The notes under the pieces: model-generated | What the model was told of the DNA's origin: nothing | What the model saw: only the letters and a program-made list of their open reading frames with translations | Database searches by the model: none | Assembly: GCF_018263855.1 (NCBI RefSeq) | Contig: NZ_CP073318.1 | Coordinates: 4,774,001-4,838,000, forward strand | From: Kutzneria sp. CA-103260 | GTDB taxonomy: Bacteria > Actinomycetota > Actinomycetes > Mycobacteriales > Pseudonocardiaceae | Direction of reading: 5' to 3' | Length of the DNA stretch: 64,000 bases | Shown here: in pieces, positions 28,689 through 36,735 of the stretch | Layout of the letters: every line of letters begins with the position of its first letter | Numbering within the stretch: position 1 is the stretch's first letter | Position numbers and translations under genes: made by a program

Positions 28689-28718
28689 CATCCGCCGTTC
28701 GCCCGCCGGACCACCGGA
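28686..28718. promoter_or_regulatory. PHO-box-like 11-bp tandem repeat before the phosphonate oxygenase
   Basis: Units TGACATCCGCC and GTTCGCCCGCC, then the weaker GGACCACCGGA, spaced by 11 bp. This resembles the direct-repeat PHO boxes bound by actinobacterial PhoP (GTTCACC-type core). A related pair stands before the transporter (31150) and before the secreted protein (60557). Inferred only. Confidence 0.4.
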
Positions 28719-28735
28719 CGCCATCTTGTCCGACC

Positions 28736-30268
28736 ATGTTGGGACTTGTGCAGACAAGTCTTGGAGTTTCCGCCGAGTGGCTGCGGGACAACTGCCGGTG
28801 CGCCGAGTGCCGGGACGCGGTGAGCGGCCAGAAGCTGTTCGACCTGGCCGACTCCCCCGCCATCGCCGAGATCGCCGAGTCCGCGGCCGAGGTGACCGTG
28901 GTGTTCGCCGACGGCCACCGCTCGGTCTTCGACCGGGCCTGGCTGGCTGCGCCCGCGCCGCTGGGCCACCGTGACGAGTCGTCCAAGGACCTGTGGACCC
29001 GCACCGACGTGGTGTCGGCGTCCTGGCTGGCGTACCTGGATGACGACGCCGAACGCCTGCGCTGTCTGGATTCCGTGCTGCGCAACGGTTTTGTCCTGCT
29101 CAGAGGCGTGCCCACCCGACCGGGCGCGGTGCTGGAGGTCGCCGAGACGTTCGGGTTCGTGCGCGAGACCAACTACGGCCGCCTGTTCGACGTGCACGTG
29201 GTCGACTCCCCCAACAACCTGGCCTTCACCAGCAAGCCGATCACGCCGCACACCGACAACCCGTACCGGGATCCGGTGCCGACGCTCCAGTTGTTGCACT
29301 GCCTGGAGAACGCCGCCGCCGGCGGGGAGACGACCCTCGTCGACGGCTTCGCCGTGGCCGCCCGGCTGCGCGCCGAAGACCCGGAGGCCTTCGCCGTGCT
29401 GACGCAGACTCCGGTCACCTTCTCCTTCGCCGACGCCACCACCTTCCTGTCGGCGTTCCGGCCGATCATCGACGTCGACCCGGCCGGCCGGATCCGCGAG
29501 GTGCGGATCAACAACCGGTCGATGCAGCCCGGCCGTGAGCACGGGCCCGAGTTCTACCGGGCGTACCGGGCCTTCCGGGCGCTGCTGACCGAGTCCCAGG
29601 CGGCGTTCCGGCTGGAGCCCGGCGACTGCCTGCTGTTCGACAACACCCGGATCCTGCACGCCCGCACCGGTTTCGAGACCAGCGGCTCCAGGCACCTCCA
29701 GGGCTGCTACGCCGACATCGACGCCCTGGCCAGCTCCGCCGCCGTCCTCCGGCGGACGCCAGTCGCCGAGCTGGCCGCCATGTTCACCGGCCCCGGCGCG
29801 GCGGCGTACCTCGGCGAGCCGGTGACCCAGGCCCAGCACATGCTCCTTGCCGGCGCGGCGGCGCTGCACGCCCAGGCACCCGATCACCTTGTCGCAGCGG
29901 CATTGCTGCACGACATCGGGCATCTGGTCGCCGACGAGCAGCACCACGACACCGCCGGGGCGCGGTTCCTGGCCCGCTGGTTCCCGCCAGCCGTCACCGA
30001 ACCCGTGCGCCTGCACGTCGCCGCCAAGCGCTATCTCTGCGCCACCGAACCCGGCTACTTCGAGTCCCTGTCCCAAGCCTCCGTGCGCACGCTGGGTTTT
30101 CAGGGCGGGCCAATGTCCGAAGTGGAGGCTGCGGAGTTCGCCGCCGGCCCCTACGCGGAAGACGCCGTCACGGTGCGGCGGTGGGACGAGGCCGCCAAGG
30201 ATCCCGAAGCCACCGTGCCCGGGTTTTCCCTTTTTGCCCCGCTGCTGGAGCGCCTCGTCCGCCCCTGA
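28736..30268 (+). CDS. Fused TmpA-like 2OG dioxygenase and TmpB/PhnZ-like HD oxygenase (phosphonate C-P cleavage)
   Basis: 510 aa. Residues 10-65 form a gamma-butyrobetaine hydroxylase-type zinc domain (WLRDNCRCAEC: Cys20, 22, 25; His61). Residues 95-335 form an Fe(II)/2OG oxygenase with His172-x-Asp174, distal His308 and Arg319; HTDNPYRDPVP is the TmpA form. Residues 345-510 form an HD oxygenase of the PhnZ/TmpB class with His368, His392-Asp393, His396, His427, Lys431, Asp484 and FQGGPMSEVE. TmpA hydroxylates 2-(trimethylammonio)ethylphosphonate; TmpB splits the product into glycine betaine and phosphate. Both are normally separate proteins. The start is uncertain: ATG 28736 and GTG 28748 both lie in a promoter-operator module. 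GntR and ABC importer genes follow. The exact phosphonate substrate is inferred. Confidence 0.85.
   Translation: MLGLVQTSLGVSAEWLRDNCRCAECRDAVSGQKLFDLADSPAIAEIAESAAEVTVVFADGHRSVFDRAWLAAPAPLGHRDESSKDLWTRTDVVSASWLAYLDDDAERLRCLDSVLRNGFVLLRGVPTRPGAVLEVAETFGFVRETNYGRLFDVHVVDSPNNLAFTSKPITPHTDNPYRDPVPTLQLLHCLENAAAGGETTLVDGFAVAARLRAEDPEAFAVLTQTPVTFSFADATTFLSAFRPIIDVDPAGRIREVRINNRSMQPGREHGPEFYRAYRAFRALLTESQAAFRLEPGDCLLFDNTRILHARTGFETSGSRHLQGCYADIDALASSAAVLRRTPVAELAAMFTGPGAAAYLGEPVTQAQHMLLAGAAALHAQAPDHLVAAALLHDIGHLVADEQHHDTAGARFLARWFPPAVTEPVRLHVAAKRYLCATEPGYFESLSQASVRTLGFQGGPMSEVEAAEFAAGPYAEDAVTVRRWDEAAKDPEATVPGFSLFAPLLERLVRP
28743..28760. promoter_or_regulatory. GntR/HutC-type operator, copy 1
   Basis: GACTTGTGCAGACAAGTC is a near-perfect palindrome with arms GACTTG / CAAGTC and matches the NAGR/HutC-type ideal ACTTGTCTAGACAAGT. 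It follows the shared sequence TGTCCGACCATGTT (28727-28740) at the same distance as copy 2. Confidence 0.75.
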
Positions 30269-30270
30269 CA

Positions 30271-30354
30271 CCCCCGCGAGTCCCGCTCTGGGGCAACTGA
30301 ATGTCGAGTTCCGAAACCGGTAGTTCAGCTGTCTGAGAGCGGGACTCGCGGGGG
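30271..30354. repeat. Dispersed palindromic element, copy 2 (bidirectional terminator candidate)
   Basis: Perfect 19-bp outer arms, CCCCCGCGAGTCCCGCTCT (30271-30289) and AGAGCGGGACTCGCGGGGG (30336-30354). It fills the whole gap between the convergent phosphonate oxygenase and GntR genes. Same core as copies at 16432 and 57537. Confidence 0.9.
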
Positions 30355-30355
30355 T

Positions 30356-31099
30356 TCAGCGGGGGGAGGGGAGGCGGGACAGGGCCTTGCCGCTGGCGGA
30401 GTTGCGGACGGTGAAGGCCACCGCGTCGCCGACGTACCGATCATCGGACCATTCCAGGAGCACGCCGTTGGGGTCCGCGGTGCGTCGGCGTTCGCGCAGC
30501 AGCGGCGTCCGGGGCCGGATCTCCAGCAGCCGGGCGTCCTCGGAGGTCGCGGCGACCGCGTCGATCTGATGCTCGGCGTCGGCGAAGATCACCCCCAGGT
30601 CCTCCAGCCGCTCGGTGATCGACACGACGTCCAGGTCCATGCCGGCGACCATGGCCCCGACCGGCTCCCGGTAGGCGGTGCGCTCGATCATCACCGGCCG
30701 GCCGGACAGGTAGCGCACCCGGGTCAGGTGGTAGACCCGGCTGCCCGCCGGCACCTCCAGGTGCGCGCACTCGTCCTCGCTGGCCGCGCGCAGCTCCATG
30801 CGCTCTACCCGGCCGGCCGGTTCCTCGCCGATCGCCTTGGCCCAGCGGGAGAAGCTGACCAGCTCGTTGAACGTCTGCAGCCGCGGCCCGCCGAGCACGA
30901 CGCGCCGCGCGCCCTGCCGGGACGAGATCACGCCGTCGGCGACCAGCGCGGCGAAGGCCTGCCGGATCGTCCCGCGCGAGGCGCCGTAGCGGGCGGCCAG
31001 CTCCGATTCGGACGGAAGTCGGGCTCCCGCCTGGTACGCACCGGAAACGATGGCTGCCTTGATGTCCTCGGCCACTCGGCGGTAGAGCGTGGTCCCCAT
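30356..31099 (-). CDS. GntR/HutC-family regulator of the phosphonate locus
   Basis: 247 aa from the ATG at 31099 (MGTTLYRRVAEDIK); the frame is open 20 codons further, but the wHTH starts here. The winged helix spans residues 5-70 (LPSESELAARYGASRGTIRQAF). The C-terminal UTRA domain spans about 85-240 (PVMIERTAYREP). HutC/UTRA members sense small organic ligands, including phosphonates. It is divergent from the importer and convergent with the oxygenase gene. Operators matching its family stand before both, so it probably represses the whole locus until substrate arrives. Confidence 0.88.
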   Translation of the reverse strand: MGTTLYRRVAEDIKAAIVSGAYQAGARLPSESELAARYGASRGTIRQAFAALVADGVISSRQGARRVVLGGPRLQTFNELVSFSRWAKAIGEEPAGRVERMELRAASEDECAHLEVPAGSRVYHLTRVRYLSGRPVMIERTAYREPVGAMVAGMDLDVVSITERLEDLGVIFADAEHQIDAVAATSEDARLLEIRPRTPLLRERRRTADPNGVLLEWSDDRYVGDAVAFTVRNSASGKALSRLPSPR

Positions 31100-31149
31100 G
31101 CCCTGCACCGTAACCCGCAACCGGTCGGTCACCCGCCGTGAGGGCAACC

Positions 31150-31193
31150 CGACATCCACCGTTCACCTTCGTGTCCGACCATGTTCCGACTTA
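31150..31193. promoter_or_regulatory. PHO-box-like 11-bp tandem repeat before the ABC importer
   Basis: Units CGACATCCACC, GTTCACCTTCG, TGTCCGACCAT and GTTCCGACTTA at 11-bp spacing. The second contains a perfect GTTCACC PHO-box core. It overlaps the left part of the GntR operator. Confidence 0.42.
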
Positions 31194-31205
31194 TCTAGCC
31201 AAGTC
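31188..31205. promoter_or_regulatory. GntR/HutC-type operator, copy 2
   Basis: GACTTATCTAGCCAAGTC, arms GACTT / AAGTC with a TCTAG core. It lies between the GntR gene and the importer, and TATCTA inside it could serve as the -10 element. It is preceded by TGTCCGACCATGTT at the same 2-base gap as copy 1. Confidence 0.72.
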
Positions 31206-31262
31206 GTCAGTTCGGTGAACAAGTCTGCCGCCAGTCCTTCCCCGTACTCCCCTGGAGTCCCC

Positions 31263-32402
31263 GTGAACAGAAGCCGTACCGCCCTCGCGGCCGGTCTGCT
31301 GGCCGTCGTCGCGCTGGCCGCCACCGCATGCGGCTCCTCGTCGAGCGCCGGCAGCAGCGGCGGCGACACCAAGGCCGCCACCGCCAAGAGCGCCGCCGAC
31401 CTCGGCGGCATGGACGCCCTGATCGCCGCGGCCAAGGCCGAGGGCACGCTCAACCTGATCACGCTGCCGCGCACCTGGGCCGGCTACGGCGACCTGATGG
31501 ACAACTTCACCAAGAAGTACGGCATCAAGATCACCGACGCCAACCCGGACGGCAGCAGCCAAGACGAGATCAACGCGGTCAAGCAGCTCAAGGGCCAGGA
31601 CCGCGCGCCGGACGCGCTCGACCTGGGCTCCTCGTTCGCGCTGTCGGCGGCCAGCGCCAACCTGCTGGCCCCGTACCAGGTCGCGTCGTGGAAGGACATC
31701 CCGGAGTCGCAGAAGGACGCCCAGGGCCGCTGGTACAACGACTACGGCGGCTACATCTCCATCGGCTACGACGCCAAGCAGGTGACCACGCCGCCGACCT
31801 CGTTCGCCGACCTGGCCAAGCCGGAGTACAAGGGCAAGGTGGCGCTCAACGGCGACCCGACCAAGGCCGGCGCGGCCTTCGCCGGCGTGTTCGCCGCCTC
31901 GCTGGCCAAGGGCGGCAACGCCGACAACATCCAGCCGGGCATCGACTTCTTCGGCGAGCTGAAGAAGTCCGGCAACTTCATCCCGGTCGGCGCCACCCAG
32001 GCCACCATCCAGTCCGGCCAGACGCCGATCACCATCGACTGGGACTACCTGCAGGTCTCGGCGGCCAACACGCTCAAGGGCAAGGTGGACTGGAAGGTCG
32101 TCGTGCCCAAGGACGGCCTGTACGCCAACTACTACAACCAGGCCATCAGCGCCACCGCCCCGCACCCGGCCGCGGCCCGGCTGTGGGAGGAGTACCTGTA
32201 CTCGGCCGAGGGCCAGAACGGCTTCCTGAAGGGCTGGGCCCGTCCGGTCGAGCTGGCCGCGATGCAGGCCGCCGGCACCGTCGACAAGACCGAGCTGGCC
32301 GCGCTGCCGCAGGTGGACGGCAACTCGCCGTTCCCGACCGAGGCGCAGCTGGACGCGGCGAAGAAGGTCATCGCCGACAGCTGGGCGAAGACCGTTGGCT
32401 GA
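31263..32402 (+). CDS. ABC importer substrate-binding lipoprotein, phosphonate type
   Basis: 379 aa from the GTG at 31263 with GGAG five bases upstream. Lipoprotein signal with lipobox LAATAC, then a Ser/Gly linker. The mature part is a PotD/AfuA/PhnS-like periplasmic binding protein (LITLPRTWAGYGDL at its start, SGQTPITIDWDYLQ in the middle). Such proteins bind 2-aminoethylphosphonate-like compounds, polyamines or ferric iron. The fused oxygenase and shared operator point to a phosphonate. First gene of a four-gene operon. Confidence 0.85.
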   Translation: MNRSRTALAAGLLAVVALAATACGSSSSAGSSGGDTKAATAKSAADLGGMDALIAAAKAEGTLNLITLPRTWAGYGDLMDNFTKKYGIKITDANPDGSSQDEINAVKQLKGQDRAPDALDLGSSFALSAASANLLAPYQVASWKDIPESQKDAQGRWYNDYGGYISIGYDAKQVTTPPTSFADLAKPEYKGKVALNGDPTKAGAAFAGVFAASLAKGGNADNIQPGIDFFGELKKSGNFIPVGATQATIQSGQTPITIDWDYLQVSAANTLKGKVDWKVVVPKDGLYANYYNQAISATAPHPAAARLWEEYLYSAEGQNGFLKGWARPVELAAMQAAGTVDKTELAALPQVDGNSPFPTEAQLDAAKKVIADSWAKTVG

Positions 32403-33255
32403 CATCAAGTCCCGGAACCGGCAGCGGCTCGACATCCTCGGGCTGCTGCCGTTTCTGGCCTATGTCGCGGTGTTCCTGGGCGTGCCAACGGTCTCGGTCG
32501 TCGTCGGCGCGTTCCAGGACGACTCCGGCGGCTGGACGCTGAGCAACATCGGCGCCGCCGTCGGCGACCCGTATCTGCACGCTTTTGTGGTCAGCACGGA
32601 GGTCTCCGCGCTGACGGCGGCGATCGGCGCGGTGGTCGGGCTGGCCATCGCCTTCGCGGTGAGCGCGTCCCCGCCCGGCGGCGTGCTGCGCCAGGTGGTG
32701 TCCACGGCCTCCGGCGTGCTGGCCTACTTCGCCGGTGTGCCGCTGGCCTTCGCGTTCATTGCGGCCATCGGCAGCCAGGGCCTGGTCACCAAGTGGCTGG
32801 GGTCGCTGGGCCTGGACATCTCCGGCTTCAGCCTGTTCGGCTTCGCCGGGATCACGGTGGTGTACCTGTACTTCCAGATCCCGCTGATGGTGCTGGTGAT
32901 CTTCCCGGCGCTGGAGGGCCTGCGCCCGCAGTGGCAGGAGGCGGCCAGCAACCTGGGCGCGAGCCGCTGGCAGTACTGGCGGCTGGTCGGCGGCCCGCTG
33001 CTGCTGCCGCCGTTCCTGGGCGCGCTGATGCTGTTGTTCGCCAACGCCTTCGCCGCCTACGCCACGGCTGCCGCGCTGACCAACGGCATCATCCCGCTGG
33101 TGCCGATCCAGATCGCCGCGGTGATGTCCGGCAACGTGGCCGTGGGGCAGGAGAACCTGGGCAACGCCCTGGGGCTCGGCATGATCCTCATCGTCGGCCT
33201 GGCGCTGGCCGGCTACGCCCTGATGCAGCGTCGGACGTCGAGGTGGTTGCGATGA
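32395..33255 (+). CDS. ABC importer permease 1, phosphonate type
   Basis: 286 aa, about six membrane spans, with the BPD-transport EAA loop EAASNLGASRWQYWRLVGG that contacts the ATPase. It starts with TTG at 32395, overlapping the end of the binding-protein gene. No ATG/GTG is near. Belongs to the PotB/PhnU-like permease group and pairs with the next gene. Confidence 0.85.
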   Translation: MADIKSRNRQRLDILGLLPFLAYVAVFLGVPTVSVVVGAFQDDSGGWTLSNIGAAVGDPYLHAFVVSTEVSALTAAIGAVVGLAIAFAVSASPPGGVLRQVVSTASGVLAYFAGVPLAFAFIAAIGSQGLVTKWLGSLGLDISGFSLFGFAGITVVYLYFQIPLMVLVIFPALEGLRPQWQEAASNLGASRWQYWRLVGGPLLLPPFLGALMLLFANAFAAYATAAALTNGIIPLVPIQIAAVMSGNVAVGQENLGNALGLGMILIVGLALAGYALMQRRTSRWLR

Positions 33256-34082
33256 CCGCAGTTGTCGACCTCACCACCGCGCCGCGGACCGCGACCCGCC
33301 GCAGGCTCGGCAAGGGTCGCATCGCCGCGTGGCTGGTGCTGATCATCGCCGCGCTGTACTTCCTCGTCCCCATCGCGGCGTCGGTGGAGTTCAGCCTGCG
33401 CGGCGTGCACGACACCCATGACCTGTCCACCTGGGAGAACCTGTTCGGGCAGCCCGGCTTCCTGGACAACCTGGTCACCTCGCTGGAGCTGGCCGCCGGC
33501 ACGGTGGTGATCACACTGGTGCTGATGGTGCCGACCACGGCGTGGGTGCACCTGCGGCTGCCGAAGCTCCGCCGGCTGATCGAGGCGATCTGCGTGCTGC
33601 CGCTGGTGATCCCGGCGGTGGTGCTGGCCAACGGCGTGCTGGTGGCGTTCCGCGGCGGGCCGAGCTGGATCACCGGCACCCCGGTGATCCTGGCGCTGGA
33701 GTACGTGGTGCTGGCCCTGCCGTTCACGTATCGCACGCTGGACGCCGGCCTGTCGGCGATTCCGCTGACCACGCTGGTGGAGGCCGGCCGCAACCTCGGC
33801 GCGAGCTGGCTGACCGTGCTGCTGCGGGTGGTGGTGCCGAACCTGCGCACCGCCATCCTGAACGCGTCCATCCTGAGCGCGGCGATGGTGCTGGGCGAGT
33901 TCACCATCGCCAACCTGCTGCTGATGAACACCCTGCCGGTCTGGACGGTCCAGGCCGGCCAGCAGGACGGCGAGGTCGCCACCGCGGCCTCGATGCTGAT
34001 CCTCATCGTCACCTGGGCCCTGTTGTTGCTGATGTCCGTGTTCGGGCAGCGTGGCGCCCGCCGCACCGGGAGGTCGTCGTGA
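33252..34082 (+). CDS. ABC importer permease 2, phosphonate type
   Basis: 276 aa, about six membrane spans. The EAA loop is VEAGRNLGASWLTVLLRVVVPN. The start ATG overlaps the stop of permease 1 (ATGA). PotC/PhnV-like partner permease. Its stop overlaps the ATPase start (GTGA), so stoichiometric translation is likely. Confidence 0.85.
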   Translation: MTAVVDLTTAPRTATRRRLGKGRIAAWLVLIIAALYFLVPIAASVEFSLRGVHDTHDLSTWENLFGQPGFLDNLVTSLELAAGTVVITLVLMVPTTAWVHLRLPKLRRLIEAICVLPLVIPAVVLANGVLVAFRGGPSWITGTPVILALEYVVLALPFTYRTLDAGLSAIPLTTLVEAGRNLGASWLTVLLRVVVPNLRTAILNASILSAAMVLGEFTIANLLLMNTLPVWTVQAGQQDGEVATAASMLILIVTWALLLLMSVFGQRGARRTGRSS

Positions 34083-35167
34083 CCGTGACACTCGATCCCA
34101 GCACCGAGGCCGGGCCGGGCAGCCCAAAGCCCGGCAGCCCGGTCCGGCTGGCCGGCCTGCGCCGCGGCTACGGCCAGGTGGTCGCGCTGGACGGCCTCGA
34201 CCTGGACATCGCCCCCGGCGAGCTGGTCAGCCTGCTCGGCCCGTCCGGCTGCGGCAAGACCACCGCGCTGCGCATCGTGGCCGGGCTGGAGCACAGCGAC
34301 GCCGGCGCGGTTTTCGTGGACGGCAAGGACATCACCAAGATCCCGGCCAACAAGCGGGACATGGCCATGGTGTTCCAGTCCTACAGCCTGTTCCCCAACC
34401 TGACCGCCGGCGAGAACGTGGCGTTCGGGCTGCGGCTGCGCGGCGTGAACCCGGCGCAGCGCCGCAAGCGGGCCGGCGAGCTGCTGGAACTCGTTGGCCT
34501 GAACCAGCATTTCGACCGCTACGCCACCCAGATGTCCGGCGGCCAGCAGCAGCGGGTCGCACTGGCCCGGGCCCTGGCCATCGAGCCCAAGGTGCTGCTG
34601 CTGGACGAGCCGCTGTCCGCTCTGGACGCCAAGGTCCGGGTCCAGCTGCGGGACGAGATCCGTGGCCTGCAACAGCGTCTGGGCATCACCACCCTGTTCG
34701 TCACGCACGACCAGGAGGAGGCCCTGAGCATGTCCGACCGGGTCGCGGTGATGAACGCCGGCCGGTTGGAGCAGTGCGCCAGTCCCGACGAGGTCTACAG
34801 CCGCCCGGCCACTCCGTTCGTGGCCGCCTTCGTCGGCGCGATGAACCGCATCAGCGGCATCGCCTCCGGCGCGGAGATCGAGGTGCTGGGCCAGCGCCTG
34901 GTCGTCACCCAGGCCCCGGAGGTTCCCGCCGGCGCCAAGGTGACCGCCCTGGTGCGGCCCGAGTCCGTGCTGCTCACCCCGGCTGCCGCCGGCAACGTCC
35001 GGGTGGCGCGCAGCAGCTTCCGCGGCCCGGTGACCCGGGTGACCGTGGAGCTGGCCGACGGCACCGAGGTGGACAGCGACCTGCCCAGCTCCGCCGCCGT
35101 GGACCTGCGCCCAGGCACGCTGGCCGACATCCGGTTCGCGCCGGAGCCGGTGATGGTCATCCAGTAG
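34079..35167 (+). CDS. ABC importer ATPase, phosphonate type
   Basis: 362 aa. Walker A GPSGCGKTT, Q-loop VFQSYSLF, signature MSGGQQQRVALARA, Walker B VLLLDEPLSALD, switch His in VTHDQEEA. A TOBE-type regulatory domain lies at about 270-362 (VRPESVLL). PotA/PhnT-type. GTG start overlaps the permease stop. Last gene of the importer operon; a hairpin follows after 21 bases. Confidence 0.9.
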   Translation: MTVTLDPSTEAGPGSPKPGSPVRLAGLRRGYGQVVALDGLDLDIAPGELVSLLGPSGCGKTTALRIVAGLEHSDAGAVFVDGKDITKIPANKRDMAMVFQSYSLFPNLTAGENVAFGLRLRGVNPAQRRKRAGELLELVGLNQHFDRYATQMSGGQQQRVALARALAIEPKVLLLDEPLSALDAKVRVQLRDEIRGLQQRLGITTLFVTHDQEEALSMSDRVAVMNAGRLEQCASPDEVYSRPATPFVAAFVGAMNRISGIASGAEIEVLGQRLVVTQAPEVPAGAKVTALVRPESVLLTPAAAGNVRVARSSFRGPVTRVTVELADGTEVDSDLPSSAAVDLRPGTLADIRFAPEPVMVIQ

Positions 35168-35188
35168 CGAACACGCTTGCTGGGTCAC

Positions 35189-35212
35189 GCCGTCCACGCC
35201 AGCGTGGACGGC
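35189..35212. terminator. Hairpin after importer operon, directly before methyltransferase start
   Basis: Perfect 11-bp arms GCCGTCCACGC (35189-35199) and GCGTGGACGGC (35202-35212) with a 2-base loop, no T tract. It ends at the base before the GTG of the next gene, so it could terminate the importer mRNA or affect the next gene's translation. Confidence 0.6.
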
Positions 35213-35890
35213 GTGAAGGCCGCATACGACGAGATCGCCGACTGGTACGAGCGGGAGTTCCAGCCGCTGCCCGGGCTGTACCGGCAGCTGGGCGACCTGC
35301 TCGGCTCGGGAACCGGACTGTGCCTGGAGATCGGCTGCGGGACCGGGGCGCACGCGGAGACGGTCCGGTCCCTGGGCTGGACGCCGATCGGCCTGGACCT
35401 GTCCACCAAGATGCTCGGCTACGCCAACGGCCGGCTGCCGGTCGCGCGGGCCAACGCCGAGCACCTGCCGTTCGCCGACGACTCGCTGCCGGCGGTCGTC
35501 TCGGTCATGGTGCACACCGACATGCCGGGCTATCCGGCGGTGCTGCGCGAAGTGCGCCGGGTGCTGCGACCGGGCGGGGTTTTTGTGCACGTGGGCGTGC
35601 ATCCGTGTTTCTGCGGGCACTTCGCCGACCGGGCGGATCCGGCCAGTATCGTGATCACCCCGGGCTACCACGACGGCAGCTGGACCAAGAAGTCCTGGAC
35701 GGACCAAGGAGTCCGCAACCGGGTCGGCGCGGCGCACTGGCCGGCGCACCAGCTGTTGAACGCCTTCCCCGAGGCCGGGTTGACGCTGGAGCGGTTCGGC
35801 GAGGGCGACGAGCCGACGCCGATCACCTTCTCCGTGCGAGCCCGAAAACAGTGCACGGGCGGACATCGGGAACCGGTCGCGGCGGCGTGA
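35213..35890 (+). CDS. Class I SAM-dependent methyltransferase
   Basis: 225 aa from the GTG at 35213 (MKAAYDEIADWYERE), the common start of this type. In-frame TTG 35177 and GTG 35204 are alternatives. SAM motif I is LEIGCGTGAHAE, motif II region PIGLDLSTKML, then ARANAEHLPFADDSLPAVVSVMV. Substrate unknown. It is downstream of the phosphonate importer on the same strand but separated by a hairpin, so membership of that locus is unproven. Confidence 0.8.
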   Translation: MKAAYDEIADWYEREFQPLPGLYRQLGDLLGSGTGLCLEIGCGTGAHAETVRSLGWTPIGLDLSTKMLGYANGRLPVARANAEHLPFADDSLPAVVSVMVHTDMPGYPAVLREVRRVLRPGGVFVHVGVHPCFCGHFADRADPASIVITPGYHDGSWTKKSWTDQGVRNRVGAAHWPAHQLLNAFPEAGLTLERFGEGDEPTPITFSVRARKQCTGGHREPVAAA

Positions 35891-35907
35891 TCACGTAGCT
35901 TGGCGGG

Positions 35908-36735
35908 ATGGATCTCAGTGGTCGCATCGCCGTGGTCACCGGCGCGAGCCGTGGAGTCGGCAAGGGCATTGCCATCGAGCTGGGAGCAGCCGGCGCGACG
36001 GTGTACGTAACGGGCCGCAGTGTGGAGCCGGGTCGGCTGCCGGGCACGATCGGCGAGACGGCGGCCGCGGTCACGGAAGCCGGCGGCACCGGCATCGCGG
36101 TCGCGTGCGACCACCTCGACGACGAGCAGACGGCGGCCCTGTTCCGGCCGCTGGACCGCGTGGACATTCTGGTGAACAACGTCTTCTGCTCCCCTGACCT
36201 GTCCGGCTGGCTGACCCGGCCGTTCTGGGAGTTGCCCATCGACTCCTGGGACCGGGTGCTCGGCCTCGGCACGCGGGCGCACTACGTGGCCTCGACGCAC
36301 GCGGTGCCGCTGATGCCCTCTGGTGGGCTGATCGTCAACGTGTCGTCGCGCGGCCAGCAGGTGCCCAACGTGGCCTACGCCGTCGGCAAGGCGGCCACTG
36401 ATCGACTGGCCGCGGAGATGGCCGGCCAGCTCAAGGTCCGTGGTGTGTCGGTGTTCTCGCTGTGGCCGGGCCTGGTGCGGACCGAGTTCCTGCTGGCCGC
36501 CGCCCGCACCACCGAGGACGGCCGTCAGGTGCTGGACTTCCCGGACGGGCGGGTGCTGGACGTGAGCCAGGCCGAGACGCCGCGGTTCATCGGGCGCGGG
36601 GTTGTCGGGCTGGCCACGGATCCGGCCCGGCTCGGCCGGTCTGGCGGCGTCGAGACCACCGCCGAACTGGCCGAGCGCTACGGCTTCACCGACACCGACG
36701 GCTCGCTGCCGCCGGTGTCGACCGAGATCGGTTAG
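35908..36735 (+). CDS. Short-chain dehydrogenase, DHRS1-like
   Basis: 275 aa SDR with TGASRGVGKGIA, an unusual NNVF in place of NNAG, catalytic Ser in NVSSRG and YAVGK. The inserted SWDRVLGLGTRAHYVASTHAVPLM and the length resemble the DHRS1 subgroup. ATG start at 35908. It ends with a 4-base overlap with the convergent Thr-rich surface protein. Substrate unknown. Confidence 0.78.
   Translation: MDLSGRIAVVTGASRGVGKGIAIELGAAGATVYVTGRSVEPGRLPGTIGETAAAVTEAGGTGIAVACDHLDDEQTAALFRPLDRVDILVNNVFCSPDLSGWLTRPFWELPIDSWDRVLGLGTRAHYVASTHAVPLMPSGGLIVNVSSRGQQVPNVAYAVGKAATDRLAAEMAGQLKVRGVSVFSLWPGLVRTEFLLAAARTTEDGRQVLDFPDGRVLDVSQAETPRFIGRGVVGLATDPARLGRSGGVETTAELAERYGFTDTDGSLPPVSTEIG

Noticed and set aside
33188..35866. 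Long antisense frame (about 890 codons) across permease, ATPase and methyltransferase genes
   Set aside because: It spans several unrelated, well-supported plus-strand genes and has no recognisable domain.
35213..36735. Methyltransferase and SDR as part of the phosphonate pathway
   Set aside because: They follow on the same strand, but a perfect hairpin separates them from the importer and no GntR operator is in front of them.
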